A stretch of 64,000 nucleotides of DNA from JABDMH01 sp965223025 (GCA_965223025.1 CBDCVP010000021.1:62001-126000); one strand, 5' to 3'; counted from the first letter of the stretch, positions 53,284 through 63,083 are shown. The notes: generated from the sequence alone by a model not told the origin. A program made the numbers and translations.

Positions 53284-54066
53284 TCATTTGAACTGAACCA
53301 ACTCGGGGGTACGCCAATCATTAAATACCGATGTGTCTAGCTCGTCAAGCACTACCACATGCGACGGCCCGTATTTATCCGACCGATCTGCAGACAGCAA
53401 AATCTTATTATACTCCCGGTAGTGATCCCAGGGGCGGACGTATCTGGGTTCTTTTAAGTGCCTCTCCCGATAGAAGGCCCACTGCTTGACCAAATGATCC
53501 GACTGATCCACCCAGATTTCATATCGATTGTTGGGGGTGACACCGACATTGTCAAATGTCAGTTCTAATACATGTGCAGGTGCTCCTATTTCTGTTTTTC
53601 CCTCTCTCAAGTATTTTAACGTCACACCACTATCTTTAAGTTTGAAAGGCATGACGAGCCAATAAGAATCATTTATCCAATACCTTTTTGCCTTTTTCAG
53701 CAAATCATTCTTTTGCTCAGGATCGGTGACGACAGATTCACCCACTTTCACTCTTCCTGTACCATCAAAGATGTTCACCAGGTAGATGGTACTGTCAACA
53801 GGTGAGGTGATGCGCACATCGCCACTGTGCTTGTTCCAGATGAGATGGCGTTTACCTAAGAAATTCCAGGCGATGATCCTCGTATCGTCCCAGGCCTTTC
53901 TGCCTCCCATAGCCATCATCACTTGATCGGCTATCTGTATAGCTTTGGCGTCTGATGCAGTTGCCATAAATCCGTCTGCAGCAGGATTCAGGTCTGATGC
54001 CGTTCTAGGGCTGCATGCTATCCAGAGGCAAGTCACAACAAGAACAAGAAAATGGGAATATTGCAT
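53284..54066 (-). CDS. Uncharacterised lipoprotein, LolA-like
   Basis: A 260-residue lipoprotein (lipobox LWIAC, Cys18). The mature part is rich in beta strands, with a MGGRKAWDDTRIIAWNFLGKR opening and later YEIWVDQSDHLVKQWAFY, a layout like LolA/LolB-type half-barrels and similar Bacteroidota proteins of unknown function. A carrier of a hydrophobic ligand is possible but unproven. It lies just downstream of tRNA-Leu(GAG) on the same strand and converges with the cytochrome operon. Confidence 0.6.
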   Translation of the reverse strand: MQYSHFLVLVVTCLWIACSPRTASDLNPAADGFMATASDAKAIQIADQVMMAMGGRKAWDDTRIIAWNFLGKRHLIWNKHSGDVRITSPVDSTIYLVNIFDGTGRVKVGESVVTDPEQKNDLLKKAKRYWINDSYWLVMPFKLKDSGVTLKYLREGKTEIGAPAHVLELTFDNVGVTPNNRYEIWVDQSDHLVKQWAFYRERHLKEPRYVRPWDHYREYNKILLSADRSDKYGPSHVVVLDELDTSVFNDWRTPELVQFK

Positions 54067-54092
54067 GGTTTCTGATCATAAGAGTAATGATG

Positions 54093-54176
54093 TGCCCGAA
54101 ACAGGAGTCGAACCTGCACGCCCATAAGGACACATGGCCCTCAACCATGCCTGTCTACCAATTCCAGCACTCGGGC
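54093..54176 (-). tRNA. tRNA-Leu (anticodon GAG)
   Basis: An 84-base type-II tRNA on the minus strand. Acceptor arms GCCCGAG and TTCGGGC pair (one G-U), the D arm is CTG/CAG, and the anticodon stem CATGG/CCATG holds the loop TTGAGGG with anticodon GAG. A variable arm and the T loop TTCGACT follow, with discriminator A. CCA is not encoded. It reads CUC and CUU codons. Confidence 0.96.
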
Positions 54177-54187
54177 AACTGGAAGTG

Positions 54188-54195
54188 CAAAAATA
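54188..54195 (-). promoter_or_regulatory. Candidate -7 promoter box of tRNA-Leu(GAG) (TATTTTTG)
   Basis: Exact TAnnTTTG match on the minus strand 12 bases upstream of the mature tRNA 5' end; the leader would be under ten bases. Confidence 0.5.
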
Positions 54196-54374
54196 AGGTT
54201 TTCTAATGGGTTTGACTTAAGAGTACATCCGAAACTCCTTCAAGGGTCCAACACAATTTCTATCGAAATTTCCATAAGATGATGTCTGATTTATATTTCG
54301 TTAATCCTCAGTAACTTAGGTAATGGCTAAACCCGTCGATACTGTATTGTCTAGATAGAAAATCCATCACTTTG

Positions 54375-54437
54375 GGCATGACGCAGGTTCCAGGAGGTGC
54401 TCTTGATTGATCGTTTGATTGTACCATCACCAGATGG
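54375..54437. repeat. 63-bp direct repeat, copy 1
   Basis: The 63 bases beginning GGCATGACGCAGG and ending CACCAGATGG recur identically at 54539-54601. The flanks differ. The 5' part (CCAGGAGGTG) and the 3' part (CACCAGATGG) can pair imperfectly, so a folded RNA or DNA is possible. Confidence 0.9.
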
Positions 54438-54538
54438 CTATTGATCCACTACAGATGGCTGTGACCATCCACCTCATTTGATCTTCACTAGCACTCCAAA
54501 AGTCAGTGAGTGTAATGTTGGGCAGGACTCTATCTACA

Positions 54539-54601
54539 GGCATGACGCAGGTTCCAGGAGGTGCTCTTGATTGATCGTTTGATTGTACCATCACCAGATG
54601 G
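54539..54601. repeat. 63-bp direct repeat, copy 2
   Basis: Identical to 54375-54437, separated from it by 101 bp. Together they occupy the otherwise empty 573-base region between tRNA-Leu(GAG) and ftsK. No ORF crosses the copies with coding character. Confidence 0.9.
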
Positions 54602-54749
54602 GCCCAATGGCGATAAGTCCTCTAAAAAATAGGCCCACTGTAGAACTCCAAAATACTATCAAAGCCGATGGATAACAAAAGTTTAAATATTAGTTCTATT
54701 TTTAATTTGAAAAGTGCATTTTTGCACTGCTAAGGTTTACTTCAGACAG

Positions 54750-57242
54750 ATGGCCAAGAAAGGTAGGAAGGTAAAAGCAAGAAAGAAGAGCAGACTCAAA
54801 TCCTTGAAGCAATCAGTGGGTGATCGACGGATTCCCAAGATTGCGGCAGTGATGCTTACCCTCTTGGCAGTATATCTCGCCATCGCGTTCGTTTCCTACC
54901 TTTACACTTGGAAAGCGGATCAAGATCAGGTCTTTGACTTTTCATGGAGCCTCCTTTTCAACCAAGATCTGAACGTTGAAAACTGGTTGGGCCGATTTGG
55001 TGCGGTGGTATCAAATGCCTTTTTTTATCGCGGCATCGGTTTGCCCTCCTTCATCGCAGTGTTTGTCCTGTTGAAATTGGCATATCTGCTATTTACTGAA
55101 AGATCCCTTTTGGGTTTGATTCCGCCTCTGCAATACGCCATCACGTTCGTCTTGTATTTATCTCCACTCTTGGCTTTTGTATTTGCCAGCACAGGCTTCC
55201 CCTGGGGTGGGGCATTTGGTGAGTTTACAGTGGCTTGGCTCACCCAATTCGTGGGTAATGTAGGAGTGGGCCTCCTGTTTTTATTCCTGGGCATTGCATT
55301 CCTTATCTGGAATTTTCATCACATCAGTAGTAAAAGTACCTTTTCTTTTCGCCTACCAAACATCAACTTCAGCGAGTTGCTGAGACCTCGCACAAGTCTT
55401 GCCACCGAGGCAGGCTCCATGCCTATCGCTGATGAATGGAGTACTCCCCAAGAAATCGATCAACTTAAGACCGCAAAGGCGACCTCTACTCAGGTAAGTA
55501 CAGCTCCCTTGACGCATGGATCTGTAGAATTTGATGTGCCGGCAAAAGAAAAATCTACACCCAAGGTTAGACCATCAGGCAATGCTGCCTTGGAAATCAA
55601 CGATGCTAGTCAAGCCTTGCAGGACAAACCTGCTCAGCAGGATATACCTAGCAGACCAAATGCTGATCCGCCCAAAGTTAGAGAAACACCGGAGCTCATT
55701 GTCGAAAAGGAAAACGCCATCCACCTGGAACCCTACGACCCTACCCTGGAGCTCTCTCGGTACCAGAGGCCTCGCCAGAGCCTGCTGAAGGACTATGAAG
55801 ACGACAGTTTTCAGATCAATCGCGAAGAACTCGAGCAGAATAAGGACCAAATCATCAATACTCTTCGACACTATAAGATCGAAATTGAGAAAATCAGGGC
55901 AACCATCGGTCCAACTGTCACTCTCTATGAAATCGTGCCTTCTCCCGGAGTCCGAATCTCTAAGATCAAGAATCTGGAAGACGATATTGCCCTCAGCCTG
56001 GCAGCACTAGGTATACGCATCATCGCACCCATCCCGGGTAAAGGGACGATCGGCATTGAAGTGCCCAATAAGAACAAGCAAATCGTGGGTCTTAAGGAGC
56101 TGCTGAATACCGAAAAGTTTAAGCATGCCAAAATGGATTTGCCCATAGCATTGGGTAAGACCATCGCCAATGAGGTATTCATTGGTGATCTGGCCAAGAT
56201 GCCCCACCTGTTGATCGCAGGTGCCACTGGCCAGGGTAAGTCAGTAGGTATCAACACCATTTTGATGTCGATCCTATATAAAAAGCATCCGTCTCAAGTC
56301 AAATTGGTGTTGATAGATCCGAAAAAGGTCGAGCTCTTTCCATACAGCAAGCTGGCTAATCATTTCCTGGCATTCTTACCCGATCAAGATGAGCCCATTA
56401 TCACCGAAACCAGCAAAGTGGTCTATACCCTGAATTCGCTGTGCATCGAAATGGATCAGCGCTACGACTTGTTAAAAAAAGCACATGCCCGCAACATCAA
56501 AGAATACAACAAGAAATTCACAGCCAGGAGCCTGAACCCAAATAACGGACACCGATTCCTGCCCTTCATCGTACTGGTCATCGATGAGTTTGCCGATCTG
56601 ATTATGACAGCAGGAAAAGAAGTTGAGCTCCCAATCGCCAGATTGGCCCAGCTTGCTAGGGCAGTGGGTATCCATCTCATCATCGCCACCCAGCGACCCA
56701 GTGTGAATATCATTACCGGGGTGATTAAGGCAAATTTTCCAGCTCGACTGGCGTTTAGAGTGACTTCTAAAGTTGATAGTAGGACGATTCTTGACGCGGG
56801 TGGAGCTGATCAGCTGATCGGACGGGGAGACATGTTGCTCACACATGGCAGCGACATGATTCGACTACAATGTGCATTTGTAGACACACCGGAGGTGGAA
56901 GAGGTGATCGAAAGCATAGCCTCTCAAAAGGGATATGCTGTACCTTTCTACCTGCCGGAGTACACAGGTGAAGATGAGGGAAAAATGGTAGGTGGTGTCA
57001 ACCTGAAGGAACTGGATGAGATGTTTGAAGAAGCTGCCTTATTGGTGATTCACAACCAGCAGGGATCCACTTCCATGATCCAACGTAAACTCCGCTTGGG
57101 CTACAATAGGGCAGGAAGAATTATGGATCAATTGGAGGCCCTAGGTGTGGTGGGACCCAATGAGGGTAGTAAGGCACGGGAGGTTTTGATGACCAGTGAG
57201 ATGGAGCTCCATCATCAGATGGACTTACTCAAACAACATTAG
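54750..57242 (+). CDS. ftsK: DNA translocase FtsK/SpoIIIE
   Basis: An 830-residue septal DNA translocase that segregates chromosome termini. Four membrane helices lie in about residues 30-190, then a linker (about 200-330) with low-complexity character. The motor domain has Walker A GATGQGKSVG and Walker B LVIDEFADL. The C-terminal winged-helix gamma domain (SMIQRKLRLGYNRAGRIMD) reads polar KOPS-like sequences. ATG 54750 (MAKKGRKVKARKK) is preferred to GTG 54714. The linker is short compared with E. coli, as usual in Bacteroidota. lolA follows after about 250 bases. Confidence 0.96.
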   Translation: MAKKGRKVKARKKSRLKSLKQSVGDRRIPKIAAVMLTLLAVYLAIAFVSYLYTWKADQDQVFDFSWSLLFNQDLNVENWLGRFGAVVSNAFFYRGIGLPSFIAVFVLLKLAYLLFTERSLLGLIPPLQYAITFVLYLSPLLAFVFASTGFPWGGAFGEFTVAWLTQFVGNVGVGLLFLFLGIAFLIWNFHHISSKSTFSFRLPNINFSELLRPRTSLATEAGSMPIADEWSTPQEIDQLKTAKATSTQVSTAPLTHGSVEFDVPAKEKSTPKVRPSGNAALEINDASQALQDKPAQQDIPSRPNADPPKVRETPELIVEKENAIHLEPYDPTLELSRYQRPRQSLLKDYEDDSFQINREELEQNKDQIINTLRHYKIEIEKIRATIGPTVTLYEIVPSPGVRISKIKNLEDDIALSLAALGIRIIAPIPGKGTIGIEVPNKNKQIVGLKELLNTEKFKHAKMDLPIALGKTIANEVFIGDLAKMPHLLIAGATGQGKSVGINTILMSILYKKHPSQVKLVLIDPKKVELFPYSKLANHFLAFLPDQDEPIITETSKVVYTLNSLCIEMDQRYDLLKKAHARNIKEYNKKFTARSLNPNNGHRFLPFIVLVIDEFADLIMTAGKEVELPIARLAQLARAVGIHLIIATQRPSVNIITGVIKANFPARLAFRVTSKVDSRTILDAGGADQLIGRGDMLLTHGSDMIRLQCAFVDTPEVEEVIESIASQKGYAVPFYLPEYTGEDEGKMVGGVNLKELDEMFEEAALLVIHNQQGSTSMIQRKLRLGYNRAGRIMDQLEALGVVGPNEGSKAREVLMTSEMELHHQMDLLKQH

Positions 57243-57489
57243 GGAGCTCACTTAAACGAGTGCCATCTACTTATCAGTAGGCGATTTTGATTTGGGATCT
57301 TGTCGGAGTGTCGAGATAGCATCGAGATCATCATTCATTCTTGGCATGGGGCTTGCCCATCTCATCTTAAAGAATCGTTAAAAAGGCCTCATCGTGTAGC
57401 ACAGGAGCGATAACTTCGTCTCCTAATAGGATGCTGATGACCAAGATTTCATTGCGGTGATCCTCGATGGTCCCTTAAATATTAATACA

Positions 57490-58149
57490 ATGCGATACCT
57501 TTTAGCCACCATGACAGTCCTACTCCTCGTTGATGCTCTGGCACAATCACCTGACAAGGATCAGCACGCGGCTGAGATTTTGCACAAGATCGAGCAGAAG
57601 GTGTCTGCGCTAGATGATGTAACTTATACATTCTCTCTGCGCCTGCTCATCCCGGAGCAGGAGCCCACAATGCAGCACGGTAGCTACATACAGCAAAATA
57701 ATCGGTACCGCCTCGAGATGCCCTCCATGATCTCGATGTCAGATGGATCTAATCAGTGGCTTGTAGATAAAGAGATTCAGGAAGTGCAGATCCATCGGTT
57801 TGTGGTGGACGACAAGGACAACATTATGAATCCAACCAATCTGTTGACCATCTACAATAATCCTCACTTTGAGTATATGCTCTCTAGTGAGCAAGGAAGT
57901 GGCAGTCATACCCTGCAGCAAATTGAGTTTAAGCCGAAAGACCGCCATAGCGAATACTCGAAGGCCAGGCTAACCGTGCTGAAAGACAAACATACCATAG
58001 AGAAGATCGAGGTGTTTGGAAAGAATGGTACCAAATATGAAGTGATCATCGAAGACATGCAAGGAAATCAGCATCCAGATGCCAGTGCCTTCCAGTTTGA
58101 CAAGGCACAATATCCTGGATACCATGTCGAGGACCTGCGAATCGACTAG
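57490..58149 (+). CDS. lolA: Outer-membrane lipoprotein carrier protein LolA
   Basis: A 219-residue periplasmic chaperone that ferries lipoproteins from the inner to the outer membrane. A signal peptide ends near ALAQ-SP (about residue 20). The LolA half-barrel shows in VTYTFSLRLLIP, NNRYRLEMP and QWLVDKEIQEVQI. ATG 57490 gives the proper signal peptide; an upstream in-frame start at 57457 would add polar residues. The ftsK-lolA order is common in Bacteroidota. Confidence 0.88.
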   Translation: MRYLLATMTVLLLVDALAQSPDKDQHAAEILHKIEQKVSALDDVTYTFSLRLLIPEQEPTMQHGSYIQQNNRYRLEMPSMISMSDGSNQWLVDKEIQEVQIHRFVVDDKDNIMNPTNLLTIYNNPHFEYMLSSEQGSGSHTLQQIEFKPKDRHSEYSKARLTVLKDKHTIEKIEVFGKNGTKYEVIIEDMQGNQHPDASAFQFDKAQYPGYHVEDLRID

Positions 58150-58408
58150 CCCACCCTAACATGTATAGTCCAGGTGGACCCAAGGGTGCCAAAGATCTTT
58201 CTCGTTCATTGCAGTAATCTAGCCTCATCTCAGATTTTGGAATGTTGATACGCTAGTGAGTACATCTGTGTAAGGAAGTGTGCTTTGCATCGCTGATGGA
58301 TGTGGTGATAATCCCGGAACCAGGCGGTACAAGTGGGAAATCGAAGACACTCGACAATACCCAAGGTAAGGGCAGAGGACTGAAATCGTTACCTTAGCAG
58401 TCCAAATC

Positions 58409-58416
58409 TATGTTTG
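58409..58416 (+). promoter_or_regulatory. Candidate -7 promoter box of the GH3 gene (TATGTTTG)
   Basis: Exact TAnnTTTG match ending five bases before ATG 58421. The predicted start of transcription coincides with the start codon, so the mRNA is probably leaderless. Confidence 0.5.
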
Positions 58417-58420
58417 CTAG

Positions 58421-59914
58421 ATGGGTCTAAAATCCACCTTATTGCGTCCGTTTGCATGGAAAGTCACCCGTGATATCAGGCACCAAGCTCGTTCAGCGGT
58501 GCGACTGCAGCAGAGGCTTTTCAAACACTTGATCGAAAAGGGCAGATCAACCAAGTTTGGCCGAGATCATCATTTTGACAAGATCCATGACCGGAGGGAC
58601 TTTTGCAACTACGTGAAAATCCGAGACTACGAAGCCTTGGTTCCCTACCTCAAACAAGTGAAGTCAGGTGTCAGAGATGTCTTGTGGCCAGGCCTGCCGA
58701 ATTTCTTTGCAAAAACGAGTGGAACTACATCTGGGACCAAGTATATCCCGATGACGCCTGAGAGTACTCCACACCACGTGCGGACAGCCAGGAACAGCGT
58801 TTTCAATTATTTGATAGAAACAGGGCGAGGTGAATACCTGGATGGAAAAATGCTCTACCTTTCTGGGTCTCCTGAGCTGACTATTTCTAATGGCATTGCA
58901 ACAGGCCGACTGTCTGGCATCGTCAATCATCAGATCCCCAACTACCTAAAAGCTAACAAGATGCCCTCCTATCAGACCAATTGTATCGCGAGCTGGGAGG
59001 AGAAGGTAGCCGCCATCGTCAAAGAGTCCCATCAGGACGATGTTCGTCTTATTGGTGGTATTCCACCGTGGGTGCAGATGTATTATGAGGTTTTACTAGA
59101 CTGTACGGGCAAAAAGGTGGTCAGGGAGGTTTTTCCAAACTTATCCCTATTCGTTTACGGGGGTGTCAGCTACGAACCCTATAGGGCTAAATTGGAAGAA
59201 CTGGTAGGAGATTCGATTCCGAGCATTGAGACCTTTCCTGCTTCTGAAGGGTTTTTTGCCTTCCAGGACAAGCAGCCGCACGAGGGTCTGTTGCTGAATA
59301 TAAATGCTGGCATCTACTACGAGTTCGTACCTCTCAAAGACATCGATCAACCTGATCCCCAGAGACTTAGTCTGGAAGAGGTGAGTATGGGTGTACAATA
59401 TGCTTTGATCGTGACCAGCAATGCAGGTCTCTGGGCCTATAATATCGGTGACACGGTCGAATTTGTGTCCATAGATCCACCCCGGCTGGTGGTGAGTGGA
59501 CGCATCAAGCACTTTATCTCAGCCTTTGGCGAACACGTGATTGGCAAGGAAGTGGAAGATGCTATGCTGATGACGAGTCGAGCTCTTGCACTGAAGATTG
59601 TTGAGTTTACAGTAGCACCACAAGTTACCCCGGCTCAGGGATTACCGTATCATGAATGGCTGATTGAATTTGCTGAGCCCCCCCCAGATATAGAGCAGGT
59701 CGAGAGACACTTAGACAGCGCCTTGCAGGATCAGAATATTTACTACAAAGACTTGATAGAAGGATCGATTCTGCGCCGGGCCAAAGTGACGGCATTGAGA
59801 CCAAATTCGTTTCGCAGGTATATGGACTCCATCGGCAAACTAGGAGGCCAAAATAAGGTACCGCGATTGTCTAACGACAGGAAGATTGCCGACCAACTAC
59901 TTATGGCTCTCTGA
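58421..59914 (+). CDS. GH3 family acyl-adenylate/amido-synthetase
   Basis: A 497-residue member of the GH3 family, named for plant auxin-conjugating enzymes of the ANL superfamily. The ATP-binding P-loop-like motif is AKTSGTTSGTKYIP (about 92-105), and later motifs are YGGVSYEPY and the YNIGDTVEFV segment. Bacterial members are widespread in Bacteroidota, but their acid and amine substrates are unknown. It is monocistronic. Confidence 0.87.
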   Translation: MGLKSTLLRPFAWKVTRDIRHQARSAVRLQQRLFKHLIEKGRSTKFGRDHHFDKIHDRRDFCNYVKIRDYEALVPYLKQVKSGVRDVLWPGLPNFFAKTSGTTSGTKYIPMTPESTPHHVRTARNSVFNYLIETGRGEYLDGKMLYLSGSPELTISNGIATGRLSGIVNHQIPNYLKANKMPSYQTNCIASWEEKVAAIVKESHQDDVRLIGGIPPWVQMYYEVLLDCTGKKVVREVFPNLSLFVYGGVSYEPYRAKLEELVGDSIPSIETFPASEGFFAFQDKQPHEGLLLNINAGIYYEFVPLKDIDQPDPQRLSLEEVSMGVQYALIVTSNAGLWAYNIGDTVEFVSIDPPRLVVSGRIKHFISAFGEHVIGKEVEDAMLMTSRALALKIVEFTVAPQVTPAQGLPYHEWLIEFAEPPPDIEQVERHLDSALQDQNIYYKDLIEGSILRRAKVTALRPNSFRRYMDSIGKLGGQNKVPRLSNDRKIADQLLMAL

Positions 59915-60159
59915 AAAGGGATAATGCCTTGCAGATGGTAGTTTAAGCTGTAATATGTCAAAGGAAGTATTTATCTGGCTGCATTTACTGGTTGGCTTAC
60001 GAATCGCCATTTCTCAAGTTGGTCAGAGCATATGCCATTTATCGGATCAAATGTCTGGCAAACAACACGTTCCAAGATTAATACTGTAAGACGATCTGAT
60101 TCACAGAGATATATCCGTATTTTGCCGTGCGGATAAATTTTTCACTAAATCAAATTGTT

Positions 60160-60525
60160 ATGAACAAAATCATTGGATTGGGAAGATATCTATTTGCCGT
60201 GCCTTTCTTGATCTTCGGCATTTTCCACTTTATGAATGGCGAAGACATGGCAGCCATGGCTCCCGGGGGTGTTGCCATGGTTTATTTTACAGGCATTACG
60301 TTGATCCTGGCAGCCGTTAGCATTTTTATCGGAAAACTCGATAAGCTGGCTTGTCTCCTTCTGGCCCTGGAACTGCTTCTTTTTATTCTACTCGTGCATG
60401 CACCTGGTTTGGGAAGTGAAGATACCATGCAGATGAGTATGATGGGATTGCTTAAAGACATCGGATTATTAGGTGGTGCACTGATGTGTGCTTCCATGGC
60501 CAGAGATAGCACCTATGTAGGTTAA
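60160..60525 (+). CDS. DoxX family membrane protein
   Basis: A 121-residue protein with four membrane helices. It starts with the DoxX-type signature GLGRYLFAVPFLIFGIFHF and has a methionine-rich loop (about 95-104). DoxX-like proteins are linked to thiosulfate or quinone-coupled redox steps or to membrane redox homeostasis, but most members are uncharacterised. ATG 60160 is preferred to the GTG 33 bases upstream. Confidence 0.82.
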   Translation: MNKIIGLGRYLFAVPFLIFGIFHFMNGEDMAAMAPGGVAMVYFTGITLILAAVSIFIGKLDKLACLLLALELLLFILLVHAPGLGSEDTMQMSMMGLLKDIGLLGGALMCASMARDSTYVG

Positions 60526-60621
60526 CATTGAGGTCACCGGTCCCATCCTCTTTACCCGGTTAGGGTGAATAAAAGTAATACCTTCGCTAAATATGATCTG
60601 GATAGGTTAATGGATGGAGGT

Positions 60622-61365
60622 ATGCGGTATTTCATCAAACTGGCATATCATGGGGCATCTTTCATCGGTTGGCAAAGTCAACCAAAGGGGCATTCTGTGC
60701 AGGGGGCGATTCAAGAGGCGTTGTCCACCATCTTTCAACGATCTACAGACATAGTGGGGTGCGGTCGCACGGATGCCGGTGTACATGCTTCGATGTTCTA
60801 TGCACATTTTGATATGGATCAGCCACTGCCACAGGATGCAGTATTTCGCCTAAACAAGATGCTTCCACCAGCCATAGTAGTCCACGACATTTTTGAGGTA
60901 GGCGGTGATATACATGCTCGATTCAACGCCGTTGAACGTACCTATCAATACCATCTGACGGCAAAACCAGATCCATTTCTGAGTGCACTGCAATATCATT
61001 ATTACGGTTTTCATCAGCTGGATCATGCTTTGGTACAGGCAGCTGCTAGCCTCCTTTTGAGCTATGGGGCTTTCTATCCCTTTTGTAAAAGTAGGTCTGA
61101 CACCAAACACTACCGTTGCCACATATCTAAATCAGAATGGTCCATATCTCCTGAGAAAATGACCTATAAAGTTTCGGCCAATCGATTTCTCAGAGGGATG
61201 GTTCGCCTCATAGTTGGGATGTGCATACAGGTAGGAAGTGGCCAGTTGGCGCTTGAACAAGTCAGGAAATCCCTGGATCACCAGCACGTATTGGCGCGAC
61301 GTTTGTCTGCACCGGCTCATGGCCTATTTTTGACTGATATCGTTTACGATCCACCACTGCAATAG
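60622..61365 (+). CDS. truA: tRNA pseudouridine synthase A
   Basis: A 247-residue enzyme that modifies U38-U40 in the anticodon arm of tRNAs. The catalytic Asp is in VGCGRTDAGVHA; other landmarks are FIGWQSQPKGHSVQGA and NRFLRGMVRLIVG. The start MRYFIKLAYHG at ATG 60622 matches the family; it is preceded by GGAGG at very short spacing. In-frame upstream codons (60565, 60610) are less likely. TACCTTCG at 60579-60586 is one base off a promoter box. Confidence 0.95.
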   Translation: MRYFIKLAYHGASFIGWQSQPKGHSVQGAIQEALSTIFQRSTDIVGCGRTDAGVHASMFYAHFDMDQPLPQDAVFRLNKMLPPAIVVHDIFEVGGDIHARFNAVERTYQYHLTAKPDPFLSALQYHYYGFHQLDHALVQAAASLLLSYGAFYPFCKSRSDTKHYRCHISKSEWSISPEKMTYKVSANRFLRGMVRLIVGMCIQVGSGQLALEQVRKSLDHQHVLARRLSAPAHGLFLTDIVYDPPLQ

Positions 61366-61685
61366 ACCATGGTATCCGTTGCTGGACCTGCCATGCAGCA
61401 TTGTATGATATCGACATGATCAGATGTCTGATGAGCATCCCGACACCGAAGGCATTTCACAAGTTCGGGTCAAGTCCATGAATAGCATCAGCGGATGTTC
61501 GCGCAGGTTTCTCCATTGAATTGGCAAGCGCGGAAGGGAACGCTGGTTACTGGTCATGACGGCTCGCGATGGTATGTTTCAGATCCTAGACCGATATGGG
61601 GGAGTACATGTGAAAAGGGAGGCTTATCGTCTCATGCTGCCCTTAAGTAATTTCAAGTCTTGGCACCAATGCCCATCAGAGTCAC
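61366..61685. other. Intergenic region between truA and glyA (convergent)
   Basis: 320 bases. A plus-strand frame at 61556-61762 overlaps the end of glyA and has no coding character. No terminator or repeat was recognised. Confidence 0.5.
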
Positions 61686-62996
61686 TTACGACAAGACCTG
61701 CTGTGACTCATATAATGGAAATCGCTCCATATAATGATTCACTGCTTTTTTCACCGATCTAATCGTTGGCTCATGATCGATATTCGACAGAACAGCATGG
61801 ATCCACTCGAATACCTGCTTACAATCTTCTTCGACGAGTCCTCGGGATGTGATGGCTGCAGTACCGATGCGTATGCCAGAAGTGACAAAGGGTGATTCAG
61901 TGTCAAAGGGCACCATATTCTTGTTGACGGTAATGTCTGCGGCTACCAGGGCAGCTTCCGCACGTTTGCCTGTCAAACCCTTTGAGCGTAGGTCTATGAG
62001 CATAAGATGGTTGTCGGTGCCACCAGATATCAGGTGATACCCATGATCCACAAAGGCTGCAGCTAGAGTCTGCGCATTGGATATTACTTGTCGACCATAG
62101 GTACGAAATGAGGGCTCAAGGGCCTCTCCAAATGCTACTGCCTTTGCGGCGATGACGTGCATCAGAGGACCTCCCTGCATGCCAGGAAATACGCCACTGT
62201 TCAGGATGGCCGACATCTTGATGGGTGAGCCTTTGCGCGTCTTTCTACCCCAAGGATTATTAAAATTGCTGCCCATCATGATCAGGCCTCCTCGTGGTCC
62301 ACGCAGGGTCTTGTGGGTTGTCGAAGTAATAATATGGCAGTGCGGCATGGGATCATTGAGCCATTTACCGGCGATCAGTCCAGCTGGGTGAGCGATGTCG
62401 GCCAGCAGAAGCGCTCCCACCTCATCAGCGATAGACCTAAAACGGGCATAGTCCCAGTCACGGGCATAGGCCGAAGCACCGCAGATGATCAATTTAGGCA
62501 GCTCTCTTCTAGCAATCTGAGCCACATCGTCCATGTCGATCAATCCAGTATCTTGCTGTACACCATAAAAAACCGGTCGATAAACCTTGCCGGAATAATT
62601 GACGGGAGATCCATGTGACAGATGACCACCATGCGATAGATCAAATCCCAAGACCGTATCACCAGGTTGTAAGGTAGCTAAAAATACAGCTGCATTGGCC
62701 TGTGCTCCTGAGTGCGGTTGGACGTTGGCATACTCTGCATTAAAGAGTGTTTTCAATCGGTCAATAGCCAGCCTTTCAACCTCATCGACCACCTCACAAC
62801 CGCCATAATACCTCTTACCAGGGTATCCCTCTGCGTACTTATTGGTAAGGCAGGTGCCCATGGCATCCAATACAGCCTGGCTGGTGAAATTCTCCGAGGC
62901 GATCAATTCCAAGCCTACTCTTTGTCGTTTTAATTCTTGTTGGATGAGCTGCGATACGATTTGATCTGGCATTCCGTTGTGGATGGCTGTGGTCAT
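61686..62996 (-). CDS. glyA: Serine hydroxymethyltransferase
   Basis: A 436-residue PLP enzyme that converts serine and THF to glycine and 5,10-methylene-THF, feeding one-carbon metabolism. The PLP lysine is in TSTTHKTLRGPRGG; the N-terminal ELIASENFTSQAVL and NKYAEGYPGKRYYGG are diagnostic. ATG 62996 is the more upstream supportable start; ATG 62972 is possible. Its leader contains a promoter box, a cysteine-rich mini-ORF and a terminator hairpin (63030-63091), pointing to attenuation control. Confidence 0.96.
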   Translation of the reverse strand: MTTAIHNGMPDQIVSQLIQQELKRQRVGLELIASENFTSQAVLDAMGTCLTNKYAEGYPGKRYYGGCEVVDEVERLAIDRLKTLFNAEYANVQPHSGAQANAAVFLATLQPGDTVLGFDLSHGGHLSHGSPVNYSGKVYRPVFYGVQQDTGLIDMDDVAQIARRELPKLIICGASAYARDWDYARFRSIADEVGALLLADIAHPAGLIAGKWLNDPMPHCHIITSTTHKTLRGPRGGLIMMGSNFNNPWGRKTRKGSPIKMSAILNSGVFPGMQGGPLMHVIAAKAVAFGEALEPSFRTYGRQVISNAQTLAAAFVDHGYHLISGGTDNHLMLIDLRSKGLTGKRAEAALVAADITVNKNMVPFDTESPFVTSGIRIGTAAITSRGLVEEDCKQVFEWIHAVLSNIDHEPTIRSVKKAVNHYMERFPLYESQQVLS

Positions 62997-63029
62997 TAAA
63001 TGATGGTAGCAAAACAATGGCCACAAAGT

Positions 63030-63062
63030 TTAGAAAAACCCGGTGCAGCAACAAGTGCTCAT
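63030..63062 (-). CDS. Candidate leader peptide with three consecutive Cys codons
   Basis: A 10-codon frame from ATG 63060-63062 to TAA 63030-63032 encoding MSTCCCTGFF. The Cys codons TGT-TGC-TGC lie just before, and partly inside, the 3' arm of a terminator hairpin. It sits 15-18 bases after the predicted transcript start and 33 bases upstream of glyA. Position and content match leader peptides of ribosome-mediated attenuators. No Shine-Dalgarno sequence is seen. Confidence 0.5.
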   Translation of the reverse strand: MSTCCCTGFF

Positions 63063-63075
63063 TACCAGCACCGGG
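63034..63075 (-). promoter_or_regulatory. Candidate attenuator in the glyA leader
   Basis: On the minus strand CCCGGTGC (63075-63068) pairs with GCACCGGG (63046-63039), followed directly by TTTTTC: an intrinsic terminator in the leader. A competing hairpin, GTGCT (63071-63067) with AGCAC (63059-63055), uses the same 5' arm. A ribosome stalled at the Cys codons would cover the 3' arm and prevent termination. Confidence 0.55.
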
Positions 63076-63083
63076 AAAAAATG

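Noticed and set aside
54093..54601. Integration (att) site at tRNA-Leu(GAG) with the 63-bp repeats as ends
   Set aside because: The repeats share no sequence with the tRNA 3' end, and there is no integrase or cargo between them.
61556..61762. 68-codon plus-strand frame between truA and glyA
   Set aside because: It runs into the 3' end of glyA and has no coding character.
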